Part shown: positions 18,133 through 24,907 of the stretch, piece by piece | Numbering within the stretch: position 1 is the stretch's first letter | How the letters are laid out: each line of letters opens with the position of its first letter | Assembly: GCF_000967425.1 (NCBI RefSeq) | Contig: NZ_FO082820.1 | Coordinates: forward strand, 2,046,001-2,110,000 | Length of the DNA: 64,000 nucleotides | From: Pseudorhizobium banfieldiae | Lineage (GTDB): Bacteria > Pseudomonadota > Alphaproteobacteria > Rhizobiales > Rhizobiaceae | Reading direction: 5' to 3' | Notes under the pieces: generated by a model | What the model was told of the DNA's origin: nothing | The model's database searches: none | The model's input: the letters and a program-made list of their open reading frames with translations, nothing else | Position numbers and translations under genes: made by a program

Positions 18133-18852
18133 ATGAACCGCAGTGATTTCAGAGAAGGCCTGCGGGGCGGCGTTATCGTTGCCCTGTCCTCGGCGCCCTT
18201 CGGTGCCCTGTTCGGGGCGGTCGCGGTCGACAACGGCCTGAGCTTCCTCGAGACCCTGCTGATGAGTGCCACCGTCTATGCCGGAGCCAGCCAGTTGGTG
18301 GGGATCGAGCTTTTCGGCCAGCGCGTCGAGCCGTGGCTGGTGGTACTGTCCGTCTTCGCCGTCAACTTTCGCCATATCCTGTATTCGGCGGCGATGGCGA
18401 AATATATCGGCCACTACTCCCTGCCCCAGAAGGCGCTCGCCTTCTTCATGCTGATCGATCCGGCCTTCGCCGAAGGTGTGCGGCGTGGCGAAAGCGGCCA
18501 GGGCGTAAGCTTCTCGTGGTACATCGGCTTCGGTGTTGTGGTCTATCTCAGCTGGAGCGTGGCCACCATGCTCGGTGCCTTCTTCGGACGCATGATCGGC
18601 GACCCGGCTTCGATCGGCATCGACATCCTGCTGCCGGTCTATTTCCTTGGCATGGTGCTCGCGTTCCGGCGCCGCCCCGGATTTGGACCCATCGTCCTGG
18701 CGAGCGCGCTTGGATCGGTCGCGGCCTATCATTTCGTCGGCTCTCCCTGGCATGTCAGCCTTGGCGCAGCCGCCGGCATCATTGTAGCGACCCTGCTACC
18801 GCTCCCCGCACCGGTTGCAGAAGCGGCGTCGCCAGAAGGTGGAGAGGCTTGA
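18133..18852 (+). CDS. azlC: Branched-chain amino acid exporter large subunit, AzlC family
   Basis: This 239-residue membrane protein has AzlC signatures: SSAPFGALFGAVAVDNGLS near residue 18, MSATVYAGASQLVGIELF near 45 and VNFRHILYSAAMAKYI near 75. With AzlD it forms a two-component exporter of branched-chain or related amino acids; some homologues are named YgaZ/YgaH. GAAGGAATCCCC precedes the ATG. The stop lies two bases before the azlD start, so the pair is one operon. Confidence 0.92.
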   Translation: MNRSDFREGLRGGVIVALSSAPFGALFGAVAVDNGLSFLETLLMSATVYAGASQLVGIELFGQRVEPWLVVLSVFAVNFRHILYSAAMAKYIGHYSLPQKALAFFMLIDPAFAEGVRRGESGQGVSFSWYIGFGVVVYLSWSVATMLGAFFGRMIGDPASIGIDILLPVYFLGMVLAFRRRPGFGPIVLASALGSVAAYHFVGSPWHVSLGAAAGIIVATLLPLPAPVAEAASPEGGEA

Positions 18853-18854
18853 CG

Positions 18855-19169
18855 ATGGAAGGAACGCTCGACACCGGCACAGTGCTGCTGATCCTTAGCG
18901 CAGCCGTGGCGACCTATCTCACCCGCATCGGCGGCTACGTCCTGATCACGCGGATGAAGACGATTCCACCACGTATGGAAGCCGCCTTGAATGCGGTCCC
19001 TGCGGCCGTGCTGACGACGCTCGTCGCCCCCGCCTTCTTCTCCGGCGGCTGGGACGTGAAGATCGCCATGGTCGCAGCACTGCTCGTCGCGCTGGTCCGC
19101 CCCGGACTGCTGATGCTCGGCGTTGGTTGGGCGGCAGTCATGGTCTGCCGCCAGATCCTCGGCCTCTAG
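18855..19169 (+). CDS. azlD: Branched-chain amino acid exporter small subunit, AzlD family
   Basis: This 104-residue protein has three to four hydrophobic segments. TYLTRIGGYVLITRMKTIPP near residue 20 is the AzlD landmark, followed by ALNAVPAAVLTTLVAPAFF. It pairs with the AzlC protein encoded two bases upstream; both chains are needed for export in characterised systems. The ribosome-binding site is GGTGGAGAGG inside the end of azlC. It converges on the aminopeptidase P gene, with a hairpin between the two stops. Confidence 0.9.
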   Translation: MEGTLDTGTVLLILSAAVATYLTRIGGYVLITRMKTIPPRMEAALNAVPAAVLTTLVAPAFFSGGWDVKIAMVAALLVALVRPGLLMLGVGWAAVMVCRQILGL

Positions 19170-19178
19170 AAGCCGACT

Positions 19179-19200
19179 GAGCCGGTAATCACACCGGCTC
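19179..19200. terminator. Hairpin between convergent azlD and aminopeptidase P genes
   Basis: GAGCCGGT and ACCGGCTC form a perfect 8-bp stem with a six-base loop, starting ten bases after the azlD stop and covering the stop of the opposing gene. There is no clear T-run, so it is a weak or Rho-assisted terminator at best. Confidence 0.4.
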
Positions 19201-21015
19201 GGTCGCCTGCACCAGCCATTGCTGCACCTTGTCATCCTCGATCAGCGGCATGAGCTTCTCGCGCGTCGCGGCGTGATAGCCGTTCAGCCAGTCACGCTCC
19301 TCCGCCGTCAGAAGCTCCGGCAGGACAAGGCGGCGATCGATCGGGCACCATGTGAGCGTCTCAAACGACAGCATCGGGATGTCGCCGCCCTCGATGTCCG
19401 TCGCTTCCTTCACATAGATCAGGTTCTCGATGCGGATGCCGTAATGGCCGGGACGATAATAGCCGGGCTCATTCGAGAGGATCATCCCAGGCAGGAGCTC
19501 CTGCGTCGACAGCCGGGCGATCCGCTGCGGCCCCTCGTGCACGGAGAGATAGGAACCGACGCCGTGGCCGGTCCCGTGGGCATAATCGCCGCCGGCCTTC
19601 CACAAGGCGATCCGCGCAAGCGGATCGAGATCGCAGCCGCGCGTGCCTTTGGGGAAGCGCGCGATGCTGATCGCGATCATCCCCTTCAGAACAAGGGTGA
19701 AGAAGCGCTTGCGGTCTTCCGGAACATCGCCAATCGCGACAGTCCGGGTGATGTCGGTGGTGCCGTTGATATATTGGGCGCCGGAATCGATCAGGAAGAG
19801 TTCACCTTCGTTCAGTGGCCTGTCCGTCTCCGTCGTCACCCGGTAATGAATGACCGCGGCGTCTGGCCCCGCCCCGGAGATGGTATCGAAGGAAATGTCC
19901 TTGAGCGGGCTCTGCATCTGCTCACCCACCTTCACGCGGGCAGCCTCCAGCGCCCGGACCGTCTCGATCTCGGTCACGCTGCCCGCTTGCTGCCCGTCGA
20001 GCCAGCAGAGGAACTGGACGACGGCGGCCCCGTCCTGCAGATGCGCCTTCGCCGAGCCTTCCAGTTCGGCAGCGTTCTTGCAGGCACGCGGCAAGCGCGC
20101 GGGATCGGTTGCCTCGACGACGCTTCCGCCAGCCTTCTCGATCGCGATGCTGAGAGCCAGCGGAGCGAGATCGGCATCGAGCATGATCGGTCCGCGCCTC
20201 GCCCAATCCTCGAGCCGGGCAGGAAAGTCCGCGGGCGGCAGTTGTTCGGCGAGTTGGGCAAGGTAGGCGCGGGCCTCGATACCGGTCTTGCGCTCGTCGA
20301 GAAAGAGCAGCGGCCTGCCCTCGGCCGGCACAATGGCCCGTGCCAGCGGATGAGGGGTATGCGGCACGTCGCTGCCGCGGATGTTGAAGAGCCACGCGAC
20401 CGAAGACGGATCCGTGATGATGACGGCGGCGGCGCCCTTCTCCTTCACCTGCGCGGCAATCATGGGGATCTTTTCGGCTGCAAGCGTGCCAGCATGTTCA
20501 TGCCTCTGGATCATCACCGCGCCCATGGGTTCGGCCGGACGCTCCGTCCAGATTGCGTCGAGGGGGTTGGACGGGACGAAGACCAGCGACCCGCCGATCT
20601 CGTCAAGCGCCTTGCTCAGCTTGCGCACTTCCGCAGCCGTATGCAGCCATGGGTCCACACCGAGACGGAACCCCTTAGCGGCGTTGGCCTTCAGCCAGGC
20701 ATGCGGCGGCTCGTTGACGAGGTCGCCGCCGGAAAAGACGCTGCCGTCCACCTGCTCCTTGAGCTGCGTGATATAACGCCCGTCGACGAAGATCACCGCC
20801 TGCGAACGCATCACGAGTGCGACACCGGCCGACCCGGTAAAGCCGGTAAGCCAGGAAAGCCGCTCGGCCGACGCCGGCACGTACTCACCCTGGTATTCGT
20901 CGGCGCGAGGCACCAGAAACCCGTCAATCCCGAGGCCGTCGAAATGGCTGCGCAAGGCGCTCACGCGCTCGCGGCCGGACTGGGGGGGGGACCTGCTGTC
21001 GAAGGACTGGAACAT
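19189..21015 (-). CDS. Aminopeptidase P (Xaa-Pro aminopeptidase, M24B)
   Basis: This 608-residue peptidase removes N-terminal residues before proline. Its length and three-domain plan match the long (eukaryote-like APP1) form: two creatinase-N-like domains at residues about 15-300, then a pita-bread catalytic domain. Metal ligands appear in LIDSGAQYINGTTDITR (two Asp), GTGHGVGSYLSVHEGP (His), SNEPGYYRPGHYGIRIEN (Glu) and LSFETLTWCPID (Glu). ATG 21015 (MFQSFDSRS) is preferred, because the frame extends to 21114 without a better start. The gene stands alone between azlD, which converges on it, and the divergent DUF1127 gene. Confidence 0.93.
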   Translation of the reverse strand: MFQSFDSRSPPQSGRERVSALRSHFDGLGIDGFLVPRADEYQGEYVPASAERLSWLTGFTGSAGVALVMRSQAVIFVDGRYITQLKEQVDGSVFSGGDLVNEPPHAWLKANAAKGFRLGVDPWLHTAAEVRKLSKALDEIGGSLVFVPSNPLDAIWTERPAEPMGAVMIQRHEHAGTLAAEKIPMIAAQVKEKGAAAVIITDPSSVAWLFNIRGSDVPHTPHPLARAIVPAEGRPLLFLDERKTGIEARAYLAQLAEQLPPADFPARLEDWARRGPIMLDADLAPLALSIAIEKAGGSVVEATDPARLPRACKNAAELEGSAKAHLQDGAAVVQFLCWLDGQQAGSVTEIETVRALEAARVKVGEQMQSPLKDISFDTISGAGPDAAVIHYRVTTETDRPLNEGELFLIDSGAQYINGTTDITRTVAIGDVPEDRKRFFTLVLKGMIAISIARFPKGTRGCDLDPLARIALWKAGGDYAHGTGHGVGSYLSVHEGPQRIARLSTQELLPGMILSNEPGYYRPGHYGIRIENLIYVKEATDIEGGDIPMLSFETLTWCPIDRRLVLPELLTAEERDWLNGYHAATREKLMPLIEDDKVQQWLVQATEPV

Positions 21016-21138
21016 GAAAGCTTTCCGGGAGGAGTGATTCAAAGGGTACGCGATACTAGCGGGGCGCAGCTCGCACCGCCAGAGCGGGAGAACGTCCGCC
21101 GATCTATTGTGCATCTGCTAACTGTATGTGGACGGCGA

Positions 21139-21167
21139 TTGCACAGGCCATGCACCCAGCGCATAAC
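21139..21167 (+). promoter_or_regulatory. Candidate promoter of the DUF1127/sRNA unit
   Basis: TTGCAC (21139-21144) and CATAAC (21162-21167) are separated by 17 bases, a good fit to a housekeeping promoter. This predicts a leader of about 95 bases before the DUF1127 start. It is inferred from sequence; an RpoH- or stress-type promoter is not excluded. Confidence 0.45.
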
Positions 21168-21266
21168 ACCGTTGATGGGAAGCCCCTCACTGCACCGCAC
21201 AATCCGGACTATATTCCACTCATCGAACGGGCAATGAACAGCGCCCGCGATGAAAGGATATATAAA

Positions 21267-21440
21267 ATGGCCAACTCAATCTTCCGCACTGCCTTCGAAC
21301 GCGTGGTCGCAGCGCGCGAGCGTCAGGCCAGCCGCTACGTCAACAACGTTCTCATGAACCTGGACGACCAGACCCTGAAGGGCATGGGAACCAGCCGCGA
21401 AGAACTCCGCCGCAAGGGCGGATCGGGTTTCGTATTCTGA
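21267..21440 (+). CDS. DUF1127 small protein
   Basis: This 57-residue basic protein starts MANSIFRTAFERVVAARERQ and has the family core VVAARERQASRYVNNVLMNL, then LDDQTLKGMGTSREELRRKG. AAAGGA lies upstream of ATG 21267; a longer frame from 21126 lacks family sequence. Small DUF1127 proteins of alphaproteobacteria include CcaF1 of Rhodobacter sphaeroides, an RNA-binding protein cotranscribed with the anti-Shine-Dalgarno sRNAs CcsR1-4. Here too the gene is followed, nine bases after its stop, by hairpins with CCUCCUCCC-type loops and then a strong terminator. The role in this organism, likely RNA turnover or stress response, is inferred from that parallel. Confidence 0.9.
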   Translation: MANSIFRTAFERVVAARERQASRYVNNVLMNLDDQTLKGMGTSREELRRKGGSGFVF

Positions 21441-21448
21441 TTTAAAAC

Positions 21449-21482
21449 CCTGGCGGTCTTTCCTCCTCCCTCCCCCGCCAGG
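21449..21482 (+). ncRNA. Cuckoo/CcsR-like sRNA hairpin 1 with anti-SD loop
   Basis: CCTGGCGG (21449-21456) pairs with CCGCCAGG (21475-21482). The 18-base loop contains CCTCCTCCC at 21462-21470, complementary to GGGAGGAGG-type ribosome-binding sites. A stem-loop presenting this motif downstream of a DUF1127 gene is the hallmark of the alphaproteobacterial cuckoo RNA family. Processing ends are not known. Confidence 0.72.
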
Positions 21483-21501
21483 CCTTCGGAATATGGACCA
21501 A

Positions 21502-21533
21502 CCCGCTAGAGCCGCTCCTCCCCGGCTCGCGGG
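21502..21533 (+). ncRNA. Cuckoo/CcsR-like sRNA hairpin 2 with anti-SD loop
   Basis: An outer stem CCCGC/GCGGG and an inner stem GAGCCG/CGGCTC enclose the 8-base loop CTCCTCCC (21515-21522). It repeats the design of the hairpin 20 bases upstream, giving a tandem pair. A third, simple hairpin (GATCAGG/CCTGATC, 21537-21555) lacks the CCTCC motif. Together they look like an array of processed sRNAs on the DUF1127 transcript. Confidence 0.65.
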
Positions 21534-21558
21534 CTAGATCAGGAATAACCTGATCGCG

Positions 21559-21588
21559 AAGGCGGTGCCCTATGGCGCCGCCTTTTTC
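21559..21588 (+). terminator. Rho-independent terminator of the DUF1127/sRNA unit
   Basis: AAGGCGGTGCC and GGCGCCGCCTT form an 11-bp stem with one G-U pair and a CTAT tetraloop, ending in a TTTTT run. It closes the transcript after the three hairpins and before the opposing prmA gene. Confidence 0.85.
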
Positions 21589-21644
21589 TTATCCCTCTTC
21601 TCCGGATCGACTCCTGCAGCACGCGCAATGCTGCATCGCAACAA

Positions 21645-22568
21645 CTATTGTCCCTGCCGCAGGTGGATCGTTACCCAGCCGTTGCGCCAGAGCGTATGCA
21701 CATGCCGAAGATGAACGGCGTTATAGGCAGCAAGAACCTTCCAGCGCTGCTCGGCCAGAATCCCCGACAGGATCACCGATCCACCGGATGCGACGTTGGC
21801 TGCAAGTTGCGGCGCCATGCGCATCAGCGGCCGGGCAAGAATATTGGCGGTGATAAGGTCGAAAGGTCCCTCTTGCCTGAAGGCGGGCGAATGGAAGCCT
21901 GGCGCCGTCACAAGCCGCAGTCCAGACACGATCCCGTTGCGCCGGACGTTCTCCTGAGCCACCCGAACCGCGACCGGGTCGATATCAGTGGCAAGAATGG
22001 GGATGTTGCGGATCTTCCTAAGGCCGATCGCGAGCACGCCGCTGCCGGTACCGAGATCGAGCGCGTTGCGGATCGGGCGGGCCCGGGCGACCGCATCGAT
22101 CATCTCCAGGCAGCCGGCGGTCGTCCCGTGATGCCCGGTCCCGAAGGCTTGGCCGGCATCAATCTCGATCGATACATCGTTGGGACGGACCTTGTCGCGG
22201 TCATGCGAGCCGTGAACCAGAAAGCGCCCTGCCCGAACCGGCTTCAGCCCCTCGAGCGATTTCGCGATCCAGTCGACATCGGGGATTACCTCCCTCTCGA
22301 TCAGGGCTTGGGGGAAGGCTGGCGCGAGACCATCCGACATGCGCTGCCGGACCTCTTCCTCCTCGTCCGCCATCAGGTAGACCGAGGCTTCCCAGAGATC
22401 CCGCTTCTCGTCGACCTCGGTGGTCCCGAGCGCGTAGTCCTCCTCGCCGAAGATGTCCGTGAATATATCGAGGATGCGCTCGGCATCCTTTTCGGTGGTG
22501 CTGACGTAGAGGCGGATCTCGCTCAAGATTGCGCTTTCGGATGGTTGCGGATGCGGGACGGATGCCAC
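21645..22568 (-). CDS. prmA: Ribosomal protein L11 methyltransferase
   Basis: This protein of 293-307 residues trimethylates ribosomal protein L11 using S-adenosylmethionine. The N-terminal substrate-binding domain covers about 1-115. The catalytic Rossmann domain carries GQAFGTGHHGTTAGCLEMI, LDLGTGSGVLAIGLRK and TANILARPLMRMAPQL. Two starts are possible: GTG 22568, with AAGGGGCG upstream (307 residues), or TTG 22526, which begins MSEIRLYVSTTEKD as in the family and gives the usual 293 residues but has a weak ribosome-binding site. The outer start is given. It lies 34 bases downstream of the SCO1 gene and may be co-transcribed with it. Confidence 0.93.
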   Translation of the reverse strand: MASVPHPQPSESAILSEIRLYVSTTEKDAERILDIFTDIFGEEDYALGTTEVDEKRDLWEASVYLMADEEEEVRQRMSDGLAPAFPQALIEREVIPDVDWIAKSLEGLKPVRAGRFLVHGSHDRDKVRPNDVSIEIDAGQAFGTGHHGTTAGCLEMIDAVARARPIRNALDLGTGSGVLAIGLRKIRNIPILATDIDPVAVRVAQENVRRNGIVSGLRLVTAPGFHSPAFRQEGPFDLITANILARPLMRMAPQLAANVASGGSVILSGILAEQRWKVLAAYNAVHLRHVHTLWRNGWVTIHLRQGQ

Positions 22569-22602
22569 AAAGGCACCGCCCCTTCAACTGCAATGCGCTC
22601 GA

Positions 22603-23202
22603 TCAGCCGCTGATCAGGTTTTCGAGTTTCTTCACGGCAGTCTCAGAGTTTTCGCCGTAGGAGATGGTCCCGACGAAGCGGCCCTCCTCATCGAGAAGGA
22701 AGACCGAGGCCGTATGGTCCATCGTGTAGTCGCCGGTCGGATCCTTCTCGTCGAGAGGCACCTTGTTGAAGTAGACCTTGAAGCCCTTTGCCATTTCGAT
22801 GACCTTTTCCGGCGGGCCGGAGATCCCGACGATGCGGTCGGTCACGTTCGATATGTACTGCCCGAGCATTTCGGGCGGGTCGCGCTCCGGATCGACCGTC
22901 ACGAAATAGCCGGCGAGCTTCGTACCGTCTGGGTCGACCTGCTGCATCCAGCCGTTCAGTTCATAGAGCGTGGTCGGGCAGACCTCCGGGCAGTGGGTGA
23001 AGCCGAAGAAGAGAGCGGTCGGCTTCTTACGGAAGGCTTCTTCGGTGATTGGCTGCCCATCCTGGGCCACGAGCTGGAACGGCACGCCAAAAGGACCTTC
23101 GGCAATCTGCTCCTTGCTTCGTGTCACCTCGAATGTCAGCCATGCGAGGACGCCGCCAAGCAGGATTACGGCGGCCCAGAGGATGATGCGCAGCGTTTTC
23201 AT
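22603..23202 (-). CDS. SCO1/SenC family copper chaperone
   Basis: This 199-residue membrane-anchored thioredoxin-fold protein helps insert copper into the CuA centre of cytochrome c oxidase. A signal anchor covers residues 5-24 (RIILWAAVILLGGVLAWLTF). The copper site is Cys71-PEV-Cys75 in GFTHCPEVCPTT together with His163 in YTMDHTASVF, with VDPERDPPEML between them. The ATG is preceded by AGAGAGAAAGAC. It sits upstream of prmA; a very small membrane protein gene lies upstream of it on the same strand. Confidence 0.94.
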   Translation of the reverse strand: MKTLRIILWAAVILLGGVLAWLTFEVTRSKEQIAEGPFGVPFQLVAQDGQPITEEAFRKKPTALFFGFTHCPEVCPTTLYELNGWMQQVDPDGTKLAGYFVTVDPERDPPEMLGQYISNVTDRIVGISGPPEKVIEMAKGFKVYFNKVPLDEKDPTGDYTMDHTASVFLLDEEGRFVGTISYGENSETAVKKLENLISG

Positions 23203-23325
23203 GTCTTTCTCTCTTCATGCCATCTGCGGCAAAGCCCACCCTCGATAGGCGAAAGGCCCCGCGCTCGCAAATCAATAGCGGATCGCGTCACCGTGCGCGC
23301 TGATTTGTCTCAAACAGGGAGAGGT

Positions 23326-23484
23326 TCAGAGACAACCGGAAAGGCCGTTCTCGCTGAGGGTTATCAACATATCCGACCCGTAACGCATCCAGCCGTAGAA
23401 CGCCCCGCCACTGACCGCGACACCAACCAGTATCGTGAGTGCGACGAGAGGCAGACGATGCGATGCGGGCAAAACCATGTCCAT
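23326..23484 (-). CDS. Small single-span membrane protein, 52 residues
   Basis: A 52-codon frame begins MDMVLPASHRLPLVALTI. Residues 12-31 are hydrophobic (LPLVALTILVGVAVSGGAFY), followed by GWMRYGSDMLITLSENGLSG and a terminal CL. The pattern of one membrane span followed by an amphipathic GWM...ML..LSE.GL.. tail looks like a genuine short membrane protein. It lies 123 bases upstream of the SCO1 gene on the same strand. The ribosome-binding site is weak, and an ATG six bases downstream is an alternative start. The function is unknown; its position suggests, but does not show, a link to respiratory-oxidase assembly. Confidence 0.5.
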   Translation of the reverse strand: MDMVLPASHRLPLVALTILVGVAVSGGAFYGWMRYGSDMLITLSENGLSGCL

Positions 23485-23759
23485 ACGGCGATCTTACTCA
23501 AAATCTTTCTGTGCTGGAAGGGGCCTGAAGGCCGCACGGTTTTAGCAGAAGCTTAATAATTGAGGGGCATGCTTGCGGCGCGAAGGTGGATTCCGACAGC
23601 GTCCCGCGGCTACTCGAACCGGACGCAGGCGAGCCATGCCGACATGATGTCATCGAGGTCATTCTCGAACTCCGCATCGATATCCAGACAATCCATGGCA
23701 GCCTGAATGGCAGCGTCCGCGGCATAAGTCGCGAGCCCCTTGGCAGGTGGGAGAAAAGA

Positions 23760-24227
23760 ATGAGCAACGCCATCAAGCAATCGGGAGCCTATCTCGAAAT
23801 CGTCTCCTTCCATCTTGGAGATCAGGAATTCTGCATCGACATCATGGCGATCCGCGAAATCCGCGGCTGGGCGCCGGTTACGCCGATGCCTCATACGCCC
23901 CCTTATGTGCTGGGCCTCATCAACCTGCGCGGCGCCGTCATTCCCGTGATCGACATGGCCTGCCGCCTCGGCATGAAGATGACCGAGCCATCCGAACGCT
24001 CCGCGATCATCGTGACTGACATCGCGGGCAAGCTGGTCGGTCTTCTCGTCGAGCAGGTCTCGGACATGATGACCATCCGCTCCGAAGATCTCCAGCCGGC
24101 GCCGGAAATCATCCCGGAAGCCCAGCGCGCCTTCTGCCGCGGCATCGTGGCGCTGGAGAAGACGATGGTCTGCTTCCTCAACCTCGACACCGTAATCGCC
24201 GACGAACTGACTCGCGAAGCGGCCTGA
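23760..24227 (+). CDS. Stand-alone CheW-like chemotaxis coupling protein
   Basis: This 155-residue protein is a single CheW domain of five-stranded SH3-like barrels: LEIVSFHLGDQEFCIDIMAI, EIRGWAPVTPMPHTPPYV, LGLINLRGAVIPVIDMACRL and VGLLVEQVSDMMTI are all typical. CheW couples methyl-accepting receptors to the CheA kinase. GGTGGGAGAAAAGA precedes the ATG, which straddles 23760-23762. No other chemotaxis gene is in the window, so it is an orphan CheW. It may serve a dedicated receptor or a second array. Start and family are clear; the partner is not. Confidence 0.9.
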   Translation: MSNAIKQSGAYLEIVSFHLGDQEFCIDIMAIREIRGWAPVTPMPHTPPYVLGLINLRGAVIPVIDMACRLGMKMTEPSERSAIIVTDIAGKLVGLLVEQVSDMMTIRSEDLQPAPEIIPEAQRAFCRGIVALEKTMVCFLNLDTVIADELTREAA

Positions 24228-24413
24228 TCCCACGGCTCATCTCCGGTAATCTACAACCCGGAGATGACGCTTTCGTTATCTGCCCGTGATGGGTTTGCCT
24301 GATTCGCCTGGAACGATCTCGGCCGCCCAGTGTTGCCCTAGTGTCCCAACGGACAGCGAATTGTTCGGCTAAGCCAAGGCTTGTCGATCGGAAATCCACT
24401 AGGGAGAACAAAC

Positions 24414-24755
24414 ATGAAAAACGCCGTAACACTTGCTCTCGCCGCAGCCCTTTCCACCGCGTCGCTCGGCGGAATTGCATTCGCGCAGACTACCACTGGC
24501 TCCACAAGCGCATCCACCATGAGCGATGATGTTCGCATCGTCCGCATCGACGAGAACTCCGATAGCGACGACGCCAATAACCCGATTCCTGAGATGTTCC
24601 GCAACCCGACAGCAGACATGACGGCAGATGCCAAGGCTCAGGTTCAGGCAGACGCTGAGATCATGGCGGAACTGCAGGAAAACAGCATTGAACTTGACAA
24701 TGTGCTGGCGATCGACACGGCAGCCAACGGCGGCAAAATCGTCTACGTGAAGTAA
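24414..24755 (+). CDS. Secreted small acidic protein of unknown function
   Basis: This is a 113-residue protein with a classic signal peptide (MKNAVTLALAAALSTASLGG, then cleavage after AFA before QTTTG). The mature part is acidic and Asp/Asn/Ala-rich (VRIVRIDENSDSDDANNPIP; MTADAKAQVQADAEIMAELQ) and has no cysteines. AGGGAGA precedes the ATG. It is followed 26 bases after the stop by a strong terminator, so it is a single-gene transcript. I do not recognise the family. Export to the periplasm is the only property that can be supported. Confidence 0.75.
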   Translation: MKNAVTLALAAALSTASLGGIAFAQTTTGSTSASTMSDDVRIVRIDENSDSDDANNPIPEMFRNPTADMTADAKAQVQADAEIMAELQENSIELDNVLAIDTAANGGKIVYVK

Positions 24756-24781
24756 GCCGCCTCGTAAAGGACGAAACACGG

Positions 24782-24808
24782 AAGAGCCCGCCGACGCGGG
24801 CTCTTTCC
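24782..24808 (+). terminator. Rho-independent terminator after the secreted small protein gene
   Basis: AAGAGCCCGC and GCGGGCTCTT form a perfect 10-bp stem with a CGAC loop, followed by a short T-run. It lies 26 bases past the stop at 24755 and separates that gene from the FAD dehydrogenase. Confidence 0.85.
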
Positions 24809-24907
24809 GCGTTCCGGCCCGAGCTTGACTTTGCGGATATCGCGATGCCTCTATGGTTGGGGGAGATGGATGCACGAGTATGCGATAGCATCCTGACAGG
24901 AGGATCG

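Noticed and set aside
19219..21237. 672-codon plus-strand frame opposite aminopeptidase P
   Set aside because: It is an antisense shadow of a high-GC gene with clear metal-ligand motifs on the other strand.
23610..23759. Minus-strand frame antisense to the start of cheW and its upstream region
   Set aside because: It is open and ends in plausible-looking acidic sequence, but it has no start codon or ribosome-binding site outside the cheW gene.
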